Source of the DNA: a virus
Strand: one strand, 5' to 3'
DNA: 32,172 nt
IMG/VR virus record: IMGVR_UViG_3300028283_000023
Span: 1 to 32,172 of that record
Part shown: positions 21,485 to 29,279 of the stretch, in pieces
How the letters are laid out: each line of letters begins with the position of its first letter
Position numbering within the stretch: position 1 is the first letter of the stretch
Translations under genes and position numbers: made by a program
Notes under the pieces: model-generated
What the model was told of the DNA's origin: nothing
Database searches by the model: none
The model's input: only the letters and a program-made list of their open reading frames with translations

Positions 21485-21940
21485 TCATGTATAATCTGTG
21501 AAAACTTTTCCTATTTTAAAAGAAAAATTACAAGTGTACATTAAGGGTTCATCGCCTTGTTTTGAAATTTCAATCTCATCTAATTTGCCAGAATAAGTAA
21601 CTCCGGCTTCATCAACAAATTCATTTTTTCCAATTGAATATTTAATAATATTTAATAAATAATATTTTTGAGCTTCAAGACCTTTATCGCCAACATAACC
21701 AGGAGCAGTACCTAAAGTGAAATCATCACTTCTTGCCATGATTATAAAAGAACCTTGGATGAATCGTTTTTCTCCAGAAAAGTCAATAACTTGTGTATCT
21801 TCTGATCCGGTAAAAGGAAGAGATATATCTATTGTACTTTGAGATACTCGTTCCTTCATTATTAAAAAACCATCTATCACATATTTATATTTTGTTGTAG
21901 GATTTACGGTGTCACAGATTCTTAGTTCAGCACTTACCAT
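21485..21940 (-). CDS. Dit-like distal tail protein, 151 aa
   Basis: A beta-rich 151-residue protein (KYKYVIDGFLIMKERVSQST, then IDFSGEKRFIQGSFIIMARS and LMYTCNFSFKIGKVF). It lies between tape measure and tail hub, where distal tail or LysM-less baseplate proteins are encoded. GAGGT lies upstream; it overlaps the tape measure by 7 bp. The exact family is not certain. Confidence 0.55.
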   Translation of the reverse strand: MVSAELRICDTVNPTTKYKYVIDGFLIMKERVSQSTIDISLPFTGSEDTQVIDFSGEKRFIQGSFIIMARSDDFTLGTAPGYVGDKGLEAQKYYLLNIIKYSIGKNEFVDEAGVTYSGKLDEIEISKQGDEPLMYTCNFSFKIGKVFTDYT

Positions 21941-22956
21941 CGTGAATAACCTCGCATTTCTAAACTGATAGCTTGAGAGATTTTATCTATTGTTGAATTG
22001 TCAGCATTGCCATTAACATTAACAGTGATATTATTTGTTTGTCCACCACTTGAACCGACAGTATTTCCTCGTGAAACATTCTCCCCTGCGTGCATTTGAT
22101 ACAACCCATCTTCAGGGATAATCCCACCGAACGCTTTAGGTGGGAATAATTCATCAGCCATTCTATTCCATTCATTCTGCCAAGTTGCATCATCGATTCC
22201 TCTAACTAAAGAAGTCGGTGAATTTGTTGCTGCACTTCCAGAATAATTCCCACTAGAACTTTTCTTACTCCAGTTTATGCTTAATAATTTTTCAACGACA
22301 TCTTTCACAGTCATTCCCATCTTTTCAAGTTGGCCAGTACTAATGCCAGTTACTTCTGACATTACTCTAAGTAACTCACTATTTCTATCAAGGGGCAGAC
22401 TTAATTGATCCACACTATAACCGAACTCTTTTAATAATGGAGCCATAGAATCAAGTTCATCAGAAGTAATTAAAACATTATTCCCCAATTCAACTAATTG
22501 TGAAACTGGAATAATTTCTTCACCACTTCCTTTCCCAGACGATGTAAATAAATTTTTAAGTTCTGAAAATGCATCTTGGATTCCTTGAGTAGAATGGTCA
22601 CCGAATGGATTTGTAAAAAATCCGGACAACCATTTAATCGCTTCCCAGAACACACTCCCTATTTTATTAAGAGTTATCATTAAAGAAAGTACACCCTTAA
22701 TAAGAGCCATTGCAATAATCATAACAAAATCAAGAACAGCTTTTATTGGCAAAGAAAGCGCTTCAATTATCATTCCAATCCCAAATAATTTTCCAAGCAT
22801 ACCAGAAAGTAAACCAGTTTGTTTCTTCTGTTCTTTACCTTGCTTTTCATCTTCTATTGAAGCCTTTGGAGCTTTTGAACTACCATTACCACCAGATGGT
22901 CCGCTAACACTAGAAGTGTCAGAAAAGAATTTTATTCGAACTGGATATTCTATCAA
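21934..22956 (-). CDS. Short tape measure protein
   Basis: TTG start at 22956 with GAGG about 8 nt upstream. A polar N-terminus is followed by hydrophobic helices (about 48-110; GMIIEALSLPIKAVLDFVMI and ALIKGVLSLMITL), then helices and the typical tail AFGGIIPEDGLYQMHAGENV...NNITVNVNGNADNSTIDK. These features mark tape measure proteins. At 340 residues it is short; at about 0.15 nm per residue the tail would be near 50 nm. Confidence 0.8.
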   Translation of the reverse strand: MIEYPVRIKFFSDTSSVSGPSGGNGSSKAPKASIEDEKQGKEQKKQTGLLSGMLGKLFGIGMIIEALSLPIKAVLDFVMIIAMALIKGVLSLMITLNKIGSVFWEAIKWLSGFFTNPFGDHSTQGIQDAFSELKNLFTSSGKGSGEEIIPVSQLVELGNNVLITSDELDSMAPLLKEFGYSVDQLSLPLDRNSELLRVMSEVTGISTGQLEKMGMTVKDVVEKLLSINWSKKSSSGNYSGSAATNSPTSLVRGIDDATWQNEWNRMADELFPPKAFGGIIPEDGLYQMHAGENVSRGNTVGSSGGQTNNITVNVNGNADNSTIDKISQAISLEMRGYSRW

Positions 22957-22966
22957 GTTGTTTTCC

Positions 22967-23191
22967 TCATCGCCTTACAGACGCTTCTCGTTCTTGTCTT
23001 ATTAATTGTTGATTCTTAAGTTCTATCAGTAAATTTGCTTCTCGTGCTGAAATATCATTTATATCAATTGTTACGCCAATTGATAATAATGATAATAATC
23101 TTGCAACTGTTTTTATTTCATGGTTATTTGTTTTACCACTATTCACTGCTATTATTATCTCCAGTTTTTCCTTGGTTGTTATTTCGCCCAA
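22967..23191 (-). CDS. Tail assembly chaperone, frameshift extension (T-like)
   Basis: A 74-residue frame lying just upstream of the tape measure and overlapping the preceding chaperone by about 50 bp in the +1 frame. It opens with a TTG that has no ribosome binding site, so independent initiation is unlikely; expression as a fusion is favoured. The product is helical (VARLLSLLSIGVTIDINDIS). This mirrors lambda G/GT-type chaperones that guide tape measure and tube assembly. Confidence 0.6.
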   Translation of the reverse strand: MGEITTKEKLEIIIAVNSGKTNNHEIKTVARLLSLLSIGVTIDINDISAREANLLIELKNQQLIRQEREASVRR

Positions 23192-23489
23192 GAAAGGAAC
23201 TCAATCGAGTTCCTATCACTTCCTCGATTGATTCTGAAATAATATCTTCTTCTTTAAGCTTTTTATCAGCCCAGAGATATTCTCTCATCTTCATTCTTAG
23301 CTCAGGAAGTTTGTTCCCTGAAATTTCCATCTCATCCATTTTTCTAGGATTTACTTTCACGTCACTAAGTAAGTGTCCCATCAAAGCATCAGCTTGTCTT
23401 GGTAAAAGGTATTTATATAATTTCAATTCGCCTTCAGTACCATCCTGAAGCATTACTTTGTGCATTTCTGTTAATCTTTCAATGACCAT
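23139..23489 (-). CDS. Tail assembly chaperone (G-like)
   Basis: ATG 23489 follows GAGGGGA, so it is preferred over the in-frame codon at 23528. 116 residues, alpha/beta, starting MVIERLTEMHKVMLQDGTEG and ending in a polar Asn/Ser tail. Its 3' end holds CAA GGA AAA ACT, where a +1 slip on AAAA would join it to the next frame, giving a product of about 173 residues. Position between tube and tape measure genes fits the family. Confidence 0.65.
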   Translation of the reverse strand: MVIERLTEMHKVMLQDGTEGELKLYKYLLPRQADALMGHLLSDVKVNPRKMDEMEISGNKLPELRMKMREYLWADKKLKEEDIISESIEEVIGTRLSSFLGRNNNQGKTGDNNSSE

Positions 23490-23526
23490 ATTTTCCCCTC
23501 GTAAAGTCTTTTTTTGTAATTTTTCC

Positions 23527-23560
23527 ACAAAAATGTAAAATAAAAAGCTAAAATAAAAGA
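23527..23560 (-). terminator. T-rich terminator after tail tube gene
   Basis: On the minus strand, directly after the tail tube stop: TTTTATTTTAGCTTTTTATT and further T runs. Likely an oligo-T archaeal terminator limiting read-through into the chaperone genes. Confidence 0.5.
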
Positions 23561-23561
23561 T

Positions 23562-24500
23562 TTAAGCTGTATTTGAAATAGTTGCAGATATTCCTCGAGC
23601 GAGTAGAGTAAATGCTGCAAGAGAGACTTCTGAAGTTTTATCGAAGTCCATCCCGAGAGTATTTAGTTTAACTCCTGTCAAAGATATTGTGTCAATTATT
23701 ACGCCACGTTTTAATGTAATAGAAGCAGTTACATCTGCTCTCGTGTCTGTTTGTGACGTTCCACCCATGATTGCATTAAGATAAGCACGTTGACCAGTGA
23801 TTGAACCTGATCCGGTAACAGTTAAAGGTCCCTCAATTATCTTTGAAATCAACCTTCTGTCGCCAGTGCCAACAGCTTCAAGAAATCTTTTAGGTACACA
23901 TTTTCTGTCAATGTCCAATGAGATTGATTCTAATTCAACAGCAGTTGTTGAATTATAAACAAAGTAACAATCTTCAGCAATCAAAGGTTCAACAGTTGAA
24001 ACAGTTGGTGTAAACGTGGTAGTGTCTGCAACCTTTCGAGCAGTCCATGTTCCAGTTATTACAACAGTATTTCCATTCTGCGCAGATATTGAAAACTTAG
24101 AATATTTTAATCCTGAGATTAACATATAATCATCAGCATCGCCAGACTCATCGATTACTTTTACACAATAACTTGGAAGAGTATTTGAAACTGCTAGAGC
24201 CCAAGGACTTGCGCCAGTTCCTGACCCGGATGCTTCACTTCCTAAGATTGCTTTAAGTTCTCTTCCAGAAGTAACTTCCCATTCATGAGTTCCAGAAATA
24301 GCCATTACACCATCAATGTTCACTGTTGCTTGTGGGCCTGCACTTTCTAATCCAAAAGATTGAGTTGTTGAAGTATCAATATTCCATGAGAATTTTTTAG
24401 TAACTCCGAATACTGCTTCTGCACCAGTACCACCGCCATAAGTAACTTCTGTTAATAGTTGGATTTTATTCGAAACTCCGCTTGCTGCATAGGATGCCAT
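23562..24500 (-). CDS. Major tail tube protein
   Basis: A 312-residue beta-rich protein with a start characteristic of tube proteins (SNKIQLLTEVTYGGGTGAEA), an ISGTHEWEVTSGRELKAILG core and a later VEPLIAEDCYFVYNST segment. It lies between tail terminator and chaperones, the usual place of the tube gene. The strong GTGAGGT site and a T-rich terminator after the stop suggest high expression. Hexamers of this protein stack to form the tail. Confidence 0.75.
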   Translation of the reverse strand: MASYAASGVSNKIQLLTEVTYGGGTGAEAVFGVTKKFSWNIDTSTTQSFGLESAGPQATVNIDGVMAISGTHEWEVTSGRELKAILGSEASGSGTGASPWALAVSNTLPSYCVKVIDESGDADDYMLISGLKYSKFSISAQNGNTVVITGTWTARKVADTTTFTPTVSTVEPLIAEDCYFVYNSTTAVELESISLDIDRKCVPKRFLEAVGTGDRRLISKIIEGPLTVTGSGSITGQRAYLNAIMGGTSQTDTRADVTASITLKRGVIIDTISLTGVKLNTLGMDFDKTSEVSLAAFTLLARGISATISNTA

Positions 24501-24503
24501 GTT

Positions 24504-24959
24504 TTACCTCACTAAAGTATTTTTATATATTAACTGTCGAATAAGCACGTCATCAGCCACGATTGTATTCTCGGCTTCTAGGACTGCTCTAAACACATGA
24601 ACTTGTGATAATAGACTCGCTATCGATGCAGGAAGTCTTAAAGCTTCCATGACATCAAGAGATAAGTCATTCAAGAACTCTGGCGGAGTCATTCCATTCC
24701 ATTTAGTTCTTGGCACTCGAATTTGAATTTCTACTCGTACCGTTTGCCTTTGTCGATATGTTCCGATTTCGTGCGATTCAACCGGACAACTAAAAGACAA
24801 AACGCTTATTCTTGGATAGTGTGAAGGACCAATTGTTGCAGCAGGCAAGTCATCATAAATCCATTGGGTTCCTGCGGATCTGCGCGAGGAGTTTGGGTCT
24901 TCGACGTTTAGCTCGAGAATGCTTTTATATTCACTAATTACATCATGAACGCCTGACAT
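24504..24959 (-). CDS. Tail terminator / completion-like protein, 151 aa
   Basis: An alpha/beta protein with a central IGTYRQRQTVRVEIQIRVPR strand region and a helix (LNDLSLDVMEALRL), as in proteins that cap the tail and join it to the head. It sits between the gp10-like and tail tube genes. CGGAGTG precedes the ATG, and the recurring promoter motif at 25008-25020 is about 50 bp upstream. Confidence 0.6.
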   Translation of the reverse strand: MSGVHDVISEYKSILELNVEDPNSSRRSAGTQWIYDDLPAATIGPSHYPRISVLSFSCPVESHEIGTYRQRQTVRVEIQIRVPRTKWNGMTPPEFLNDLSLDVMEALRLPASIASLLSQVHVFRAVLEAENTIVADDVLIRQLIYKNTLVR

Positions 24960-25007
24960 TTAAACACTCCGAGCCGCTTGCTCTTAGTATTATTTTATTC
25001 TGTAAAC

Positions 25008-25020
25008 TTTAAATACCTAT
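25008..25020 (-). promoter_or_regulatory. Recurring promoter motif, copy 1
   Basis: ATAGGTATTTAAA on the minus strand, identical to the copies at 28230 and 30691. It overlaps the TAG stop of the gp10-like gene and would give the tail-terminator gene a leader of about 25 nt. Confidence 0.6.
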
Positions 25021-25430
25021 CTTTGTAATATTTCTTTTAAGATTCTCTCTGCTTTTATTGCGCCATTAAGAAACATCGCTCTGCCTTCAGTACCTGGATG
25101 ATGGACTAATTTCTTCGGTGTGCCTGCACCAACCCAATACAGAGCTTTTTTATCTTTCGGTTTTATTAAATGAGGTAAAGTTCCAATTTCTACGTACTCA
25201 CAATATTTTAAATTAGAACCTATAATCCATGAGCCGTCTTGGTCTTTCTCAATAACAATAGAATTCTTTAATCTTCCACCGGTTCTTGTCGGTTGCCATT
25301 CATCGCCAACAACCGTTTCAGCAACTGGAGTGTTTGAAGCAACTTCTGCATGAGTTGCAAATGCTACTTCAGTTACAATTTTATTTAATTCAGCATAGAA
25401 CTTTTTCTCTGTCTCTTCAAAAGATGCCAT
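25017..25430 (-). CDS. HK97 gp10-like tail component
   Basis: ATG 25430 (MASFEETEKKFY) has AAGGCGA upstream and is chosen over the codon at 25493. 137 residues with the family's hallmark pattern: GGRLKNSIVIEKD, YCEYVEIGTLPHLIKPKDKK, then LVHHPGTEGRAMFLNGA. These proteins help join head and tail. It overlaps the connector gene by 14 bp. Confidence 0.8.
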   Translation of the reverse strand: MASFEETEKKFYAELNKIVTEVAFATHAEVASNTPVAETVVGDEWQPTRTGGRLKNSIVIEKDQDGSWIIGSNLKYCEYVEIGTLPHLIKPKDKKALYWVGAGTPKKLVHHPGTEGRAMFLNGAIKAERILKEILQR

Positions 25431-25971
25431 AATTCGCCTTATTATCTGTAAACTTTGCAACGTGCAATTTTGTCGCAAGCCTAGAGTATTCATAAGTTTG
25501 GTCTTTTAATGAATCGTAAACTGCTTTACTTACAGCGTTACTTGTATCAATTAAAGAGACAGCGAATATCTTCTCAGCAGCCATATAATTTGCATAGTCA
25601 TCAAAAAATGCAGGGATATACTCGAATGCAATCTTATCACCACTTAGTAAATTCATAGTAGAAGAAAAGGTGAGCACAGAGTCCGAGTATGAGTAATCAG
25701 TTGTCTTAACTCGTAAGACGCCATTAACATAAACGGTTGGCTCTGTGCCACTCTTCACGGGGAAATAAGTATTATATGATTTATTAGATGCTCCAGTACT
25801 TGGGATAGTTGTTGCAAAGGTTGCTTCTTCATAGAATTTATTGCCATGCCTTGCTTTGATAAATCGTTCAGCTTCTTCAAGACGCATAGTAACACTTGCT
25901 TCGTCTAGTTGTTCTCTAGACCGACCAAGTAATTCATACACTCTTTCAACTGATCCGATTGTGATTACCAT
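25417..25971 (-). CDS. Head-tail connector protein, 184 aa
   Basis: An N-terminal helical part (VYELLGRSREQLDEASVTM, then EEAERFIKARHG) and C-terminal helices (DDYANYMAAEKIFAV), with a beta insertion between (PTVYVNGVLRVKTTDYSYSD), as in gp6-like connectors. There is no strong binding site; the gene starts 3 bp after its neighbour ends, so translation is likely coupled. Confidence 0.65.
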   Translation of the reverse strand: MVITIGSVERVYELLGRSREQLDEASVTMRLEEAERFIKARHGNKFYEEATFATTIPSTGASNKSYNTYFPVKSGTEPTVYVNGVLRVKTTDYSYSDSVLTFSSTMNLLSGDKIAFEYIPAFFDDYANYMAAEKIFAVSLIDTSNAVSKAVYDSLKDQTYEYSRLATKLHVAKFTDNKANYGIF

Positions 25972-25974
25972 AAA

Positions 25975-26235
25975 TTATGCCCAGGTCTTTTGCTTCTTTG
26001 ATACTGTCTCTTTTATTGTCGGAGCAGTTGTCCCGTCAATAACATGAGATTCTTTATTGATTGTGATTATTGAAAGCATTCCGCCGTCAGATGCAGCGAT
26101 TATCCGTCCTTTGAAATCTTCAAATATCTCTTTAGAGATTGTTTTAGTTTCATAAGGTCCGAACACCAAATGAAAGCCATTAATGCAAGTAAGATTTAAT
26201 AAGCGATTCTTTGTATTTTGTAAAGTTACTGTCAT
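25975..26235 (-). CDS. Small head-region protein, 86 aa
   Basis: Beta-rich: RLLNLTCINGFHLVFGPYET and then GRIIAASDGGMLSIITINK, with a basic tail. GAGGGGA precedes the ATG. Encoded between capsid and connector, where decoration or head-completion proteins lie, but no family is recognised. Confidence 0.55.
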   Translation of the reverse strand: MTVTLQNTKNRLLNLTCINGFHLVFGPYETKTISKEIFEDFKGRIIAASDGGMLSIITINKESHVIDGTTAPTIKETVSKKQKTWA

Positions 26236-26255
26236 GATTCCCCTCGTGTGTATAG

Positions 26256-26288
26256 ATAATAAAATAAGAAATAAAAAAATAAAAAAAT
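26256..26288 (-). terminator. T-rich terminator after major capsid gene
   Basis: The minus strand reads TTTTTTTATTTTTTTATTTC and more T-rich sequence within 10 bp of the capsid gene stop. A clear oligo-T terminator, placed before the next gene's GAGGGGA site. Confidence 0.65.
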
Positions 26289-26294
26289 GCTTAC

Positions 26295-27293
26295 CTAGTA
26301 AGCGTTTTCTTCTACTCTGTAGATTGCTTTAGGTTGAACGATTCCTACACCATAAGCATGAGCAGCGATAACTTCAAAGGCAAGGTAATTGCTTACTCTT
26401 CCATCGAAAGTTTCTACTCCGCCCTTACGGATCAGGTATCCTGCAAACTTTGAATCTACTAAGTAGATGTCATCGTCATCAACTTGCTGAGATACAACAA
26501 CTTTCATTCCTAAGATTGCTTGAGGAATTGGGTAGTGAGTTGTTTCGTTACCTTTCATTACCATTGAACCGATTACGTTGGTTGTTCCTGCAAGGTTGCC
26601 AAGAGCAATTATAGTATATTCAGTTTCTGGTGAGATGATTAACATATCAGGCTCAGCATAGTTTTTCAATGCGTCTCTTCGGCCTGCAGCTAAGGTTGCA
26701 AAGGTCACAGTTGTGGTTGTTCCAAGTTTGGTGTGATTACCAAGAGCAGTTGTAGTTGATGCTTTGAAAGCAGCAATAACATCTGAATCAATTTTTCGTT
26801 CGATTGCAGTTCCTAACTGGCCTAACTCTTCAGCAAGCATATCAACATTAGCAAATTGTAACAATTCATGTTCAATTTGTTGTTTTGCATAACTGTACCG
26901 TAAAGTGACAGTTGTGCTTTGATATGAACCAGTGTCGCTTGTTAATTCACCATTGTCTGGTAAATCTGAAGCAGTTACTAATGCATTTCTTAAAGGAATT
27001 TTGATTGAATCATATCCTTTTCCAGGAGCAGTCATTGATTTAATCGCACCAACAGCAGCAAGTTTTGGTTGTAACCGTTGTTCAATAAATCCACTGATTG
27101 CAGTTGAATAAACATCGCCTTCATCAATGCTTAAGTCTTCTTTAGCTACATTGAATTTCTTAGCTAAATTTTCCCGAACATCTACACCACGAGCCTTGAG
27201 AGATTCAACAAGAACTTTTCCAAGTTTATATGTATTCTCTCGAGGTCGAGTTGTGTGTTGGCTTTCACTTAATGTGCTTACATATTGTGTCAT
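26295..27293 (-). CDS. Major capsid protein, HK97 fold
   Basis: 332 residues. The N-terminal 75 are helical (KLGKVLVESLKARGVDV...), like the scaffold-type delta region. Then come family-typical segments: GYDSIKIPLRNALVTASDLP, TVTLRYSYAKQQIEHELLQF and AIERKIDSDVIAAF, the central AEPDMLIISPETEY, and the C-terminal DDIYLVDSKFAGYLIRKGGV. It follows the prohead protease and ends in a T-rich terminator. GAGGT lies upstream. Forms the icosahedral head shell. Confidence 0.9.
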   Translation of the reverse strand: MTQYVSTLSESQHTTRPRENTYKLGKVLVESLKARGVDVRENLAKKFNVAKEDLSIDEGDVYSTAISGFIEQRLQPKLAAVGAIKSMTAPGKGYDSIKIPLRNALVTASDLPDNGELTSDTGSYQSTTVTLRYSYAKQQIEHELLQFANVDMLAEELGQLGTAIERKIDSDVIAAFKASTTTALGNHTKLGTTTTVTFATLAAGRRDALKNYAEPDMLIISPETEYTIIALGNLAGTTNVIGSMVMKGNETTHYPIPQAILGMKVVVSQQVDDDDIYLVDSKFAGYLIRKGGVETFDGRVSNYLAFEVIAAHAYGVGIVQPKAIYRVEENAY

Positions 27294-27298
27294 GCTTT

Positions 27299-28207
27299 TT
27301 ACCTCAATTTGAGTTCTGTGAACTCTCTCTTTAAATCCTCGGTGGTGATGATTTTATCCACTTTATTGAAAGATTCAGTCATCACGCTCTGTTTATCTTT
27401 CTTGATAGCTTCTTCAACTTTCTTGTCGTTGCTATCAGCAGGAACTTCATCTTTTGGTGGCTCTTCTTTTGGTTCCTCTTTTTCTTTAGGTTCCATTTCC
27501 TTAATCTTTGCTGCGCACGCTTCGAGTTGTTTACTCATCGCATCTGCTGCAGCTTCTAATTTAGCCATTCGCTCTTCCATTGAAGGAACATCTTTCTTTG
27601 GTTCTTCTTTAGGTTCTTCAGTTGGAGCATCAGTTTTTGGTTGTTCTTCTTCAGTCATTATTTGTGCCTCACTTTGTTTGACCGTGCATTCGCTTTTCTG
27701 CTTCTCTTTAAGCATTTCAACGACAGTCGCAGTCGTGTCAGCAAAACCCGGGATAGTGACAACAGATAATTCATAAAATTCGTGTATATTCGCATGAGTA
27801 ACACCTTCTTCGTCGATGAAAGAAGTTTGCGGATCAAAAGACGCCTGGATACTAACATTCTTTAAATCGCCTCGTTCAAGTTTTCTCGCAACCCAACCGA
27901 GTGGACCTATCCTGTCAATATCCATTTTGTAAGTCATACCTTGTTCGGTAATCGTTACATCTTCGACGTGACCAATTACGCTTTCAGAATTGTGATTGAA
28001 TAGTACAGGGCGACCAATAAGAGACTGAAATGTTCGCTTCACCGATTCAGACCCATACATAAACCCATTTCTAGATGCAACATTAAACGGAAGAGCAAGA
28101 CCAGACACTTTGATTGATTCACTATTCTCAGAAATAGTTTTGTCTGTTTGAACAGTTCCAGTTGAGACAGATTCTACAGCAATATTGAACTTCTTAAAAT
28201 CGACCAT
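27299..28207 (-). CDS. Prohead protease (U35-like) fused to scaffold-like tail
   Basis: Residues about 30-160 form a U35-type protease: IGRPVLFNHNSESVIGHV with His72, VSIQASF with Ser119, and HEFYELSVVTIPGFADT with His142 and Glu residues. Residues about 175-302 are a Glu/Lys/Pro-rich, coiled-coil segment (EERMAKLEAAADAMSKQLE) like scaffolds. One polypeptide thus supplies both assembly roles. No strong binding site is present; the promoter motif at 28230 is about 27 nt upstream, suggesting a leaderless transcript. Confidence 0.85.
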   Translation of the reverse strand: MVDFKKFNIAVESVSTGTVQTDKTISENSESIKVSGLALPFNVASRNGFMYGSESVKRTFQSLIGRPVLFNHNSESVIGHVEDVTITEQGMTYKMDIDRIGPLGWVARKLERGDLKNVSIQASFDPQTSFIDEEGVTHANIHEFYELSVVTIPGFADTTATVVEMLKEKQKSECTVKQSEAQIMTEEEQPKTDAPTEEPKEEPKKDVPSMEERMAKLEAAADAMSKQLEACAAKIKEMEPKEKEEPKEEPPKDEVPADSNDKKVEEAIKKDKQSVMTESFNKVDKIITTEDLKREFTELKLR

Positions 28208-28229
28208 AGCCTAACTATTTGAATTAAAA

Positions 28230-28242
28230 TTTAAATACCTAT
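28230..28242 (-). promoter_or_regulatory. Recurring promoter motif, copy 2
   Basis: ATAGGTATTTAAA on the minus strand; its TATTTAAA is centred about 27 nt before ATG 28207 and it overlaps the TAG stop of the winged-helix gene. Expected to drive the protease and capsid genes. Confidence 0.65.
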
Positions 28243-28463
28243 CTTTTAATAATAAAATATGCGTACTGCAAAGAACGAACGTTTGTTTCTGTTTTCACTT
28301 GTATCCTTGTGACTTGATTATTCTTAAGATATAGATTCTGAAGGATTCTTTTCACGCTTCTGTAAGTAACGTGACGCTGTTGTTTTATCTTAGCATAAAT
28401 CTCCATAGTGGTGACGGGTTCGGGGGATTCCTGTATTATATCGAGAACATCAAAATAAAACAT
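28239..28463 (-). CDS. Winged-helix protein inside the head operon, 74 aa
   Basis: A complete small winged helix: helix FDVLDIIQESPE, helix TTMEIYAKIKQQ, recognition helix SVKRILQNLYLKNN and a wing TRIQVKTETNVRSLQYAYFI. Winged helices bind DNA, and a late regulator is a natural role; a packaging-site binder is an alternative. It starts directly after the MuF-like stop, and its stop overlaps a promoter motif. Confidence 0.7.
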   Translation of the reverse strand: MFYFDVLDIIQESPEPVTTMEIYAKIKQQRHVTYRSVKRILQNLYLKNNQVTRIQVKTETNVRSLQYAYFIIKR

Positions 28464-29279
28464 CTATTGTCCCTCTGGATTAAATTGTGTTATACTGACG
28501 ATGACACAGCGACAGTTGATATGCGAGTCTCTGACGGGAATTGGGCTTTTATGAATAGTATAAGTCTTGCCATCAAAACCAACCCAATCCATAAATCCTT
28601 CTTCGCCAATATTAAAAATATGTCTGTGTAAAGATTTATCTAACGGAGCAACTCTATCATCGCCTGCACTTAGCCATTGATATTTTTTAATTCCATTATC
28701 TTTCATTGTTTTATACATTGCAGTTTGATGTGCTCTTTGCGTTTCTGTTCTTGCAATTACTATCGCTTTATTCCTAGAAAAGTTATCTATCTTTGAAACA
28801 ATATCATCTGCCATCTGTGAATAAGATTTGCCGGATAAGATTCCTTTTGTCAATTCTGCTTTAATTATTTCTTCTTGCTGAGCATTAATCTTTGCCAGTA
28901 GTTTCATATTAAAGTTCTTGATTTCTTCAATGGGACCCTTATATTCTGGTACATCGAACTTAAGTTTATTTCCTTTCGTGTCCATTACCCTACTTGATCC
29001 ATGCATGAACACAGCAGTAAAATATTTTGTGAGTTTGTCAAATAACTTATTCAATCGTAAAGTGTATGAATCGAGGTAATCTTTCAAAGCTTCTTTATTC
29101 TTGTAAGGGTTCAAAGAAAGATTGATCCGTTCTTTCATTTCCTTTTCATTGAATACTGCTTTGTAAATATCCTCAGTGTAAGAATTAATTAATTTAGAAT
29201 ACCCATAATTTCTATTGCGAAGTATTCTCTGGACTGCTAAATATCTTCGCTCACTTTTATTGAGTTTTTTGCTCTGCAT
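28464..29279 (-). CDS. MuF-like minor head (head morphogenesis) protein
   Basis: 271 residues. The C-terminal 100 contain the SPP1 gp7/MuF signature: VIARTETQRAHQTAMYK (about 174-190), QWLSAGDDRVAPLDKSLH and PVRDSHINCRCVIVSI. The N-terminal half is helical. Such proteins bind the portal inside the head. It overlaps the portal gene by 23 bp. Confidence 0.9.
   Translation of the reverse strand: MQSKKLNKSERRYLAVQRILRNRNYGYSKLINSYTEDIYKAVFNEKEMKERINLSLNPYKNKEALKDYLDSYTLRLNKLFDKLTKYFTAVFMHGSSRVMDTKGNKLKFDVPEYKGPIEEIKNFNMKLLAKINAQQEEIIKAELTKGILSGKSYSQMADDIVSKIDNFSRNKAIVIARTETQRAHQTAMYKTMKDNGIKKYQWLSAGDDRVAPLDKSLHRHIFNIGEEGFMDWVGFDGKTYTIHKSPIPVRDSHINCRCVIVSITQFNPEGQ

Noticed and set aside
23139-23191. 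Lambda-type -1 frameshift heptamer
   Set aside because: The second frame is +1 relative to the first, and no X-XXY-YYZ heptamer in the right phase is present.
27285-27776. 163-residue rightward frame opposite the protease gene
   Set aside because: A Ser/Leu-rich shadow of the Glu/Lys-rich scaffold segment on the other strand; no promoter or binding site.
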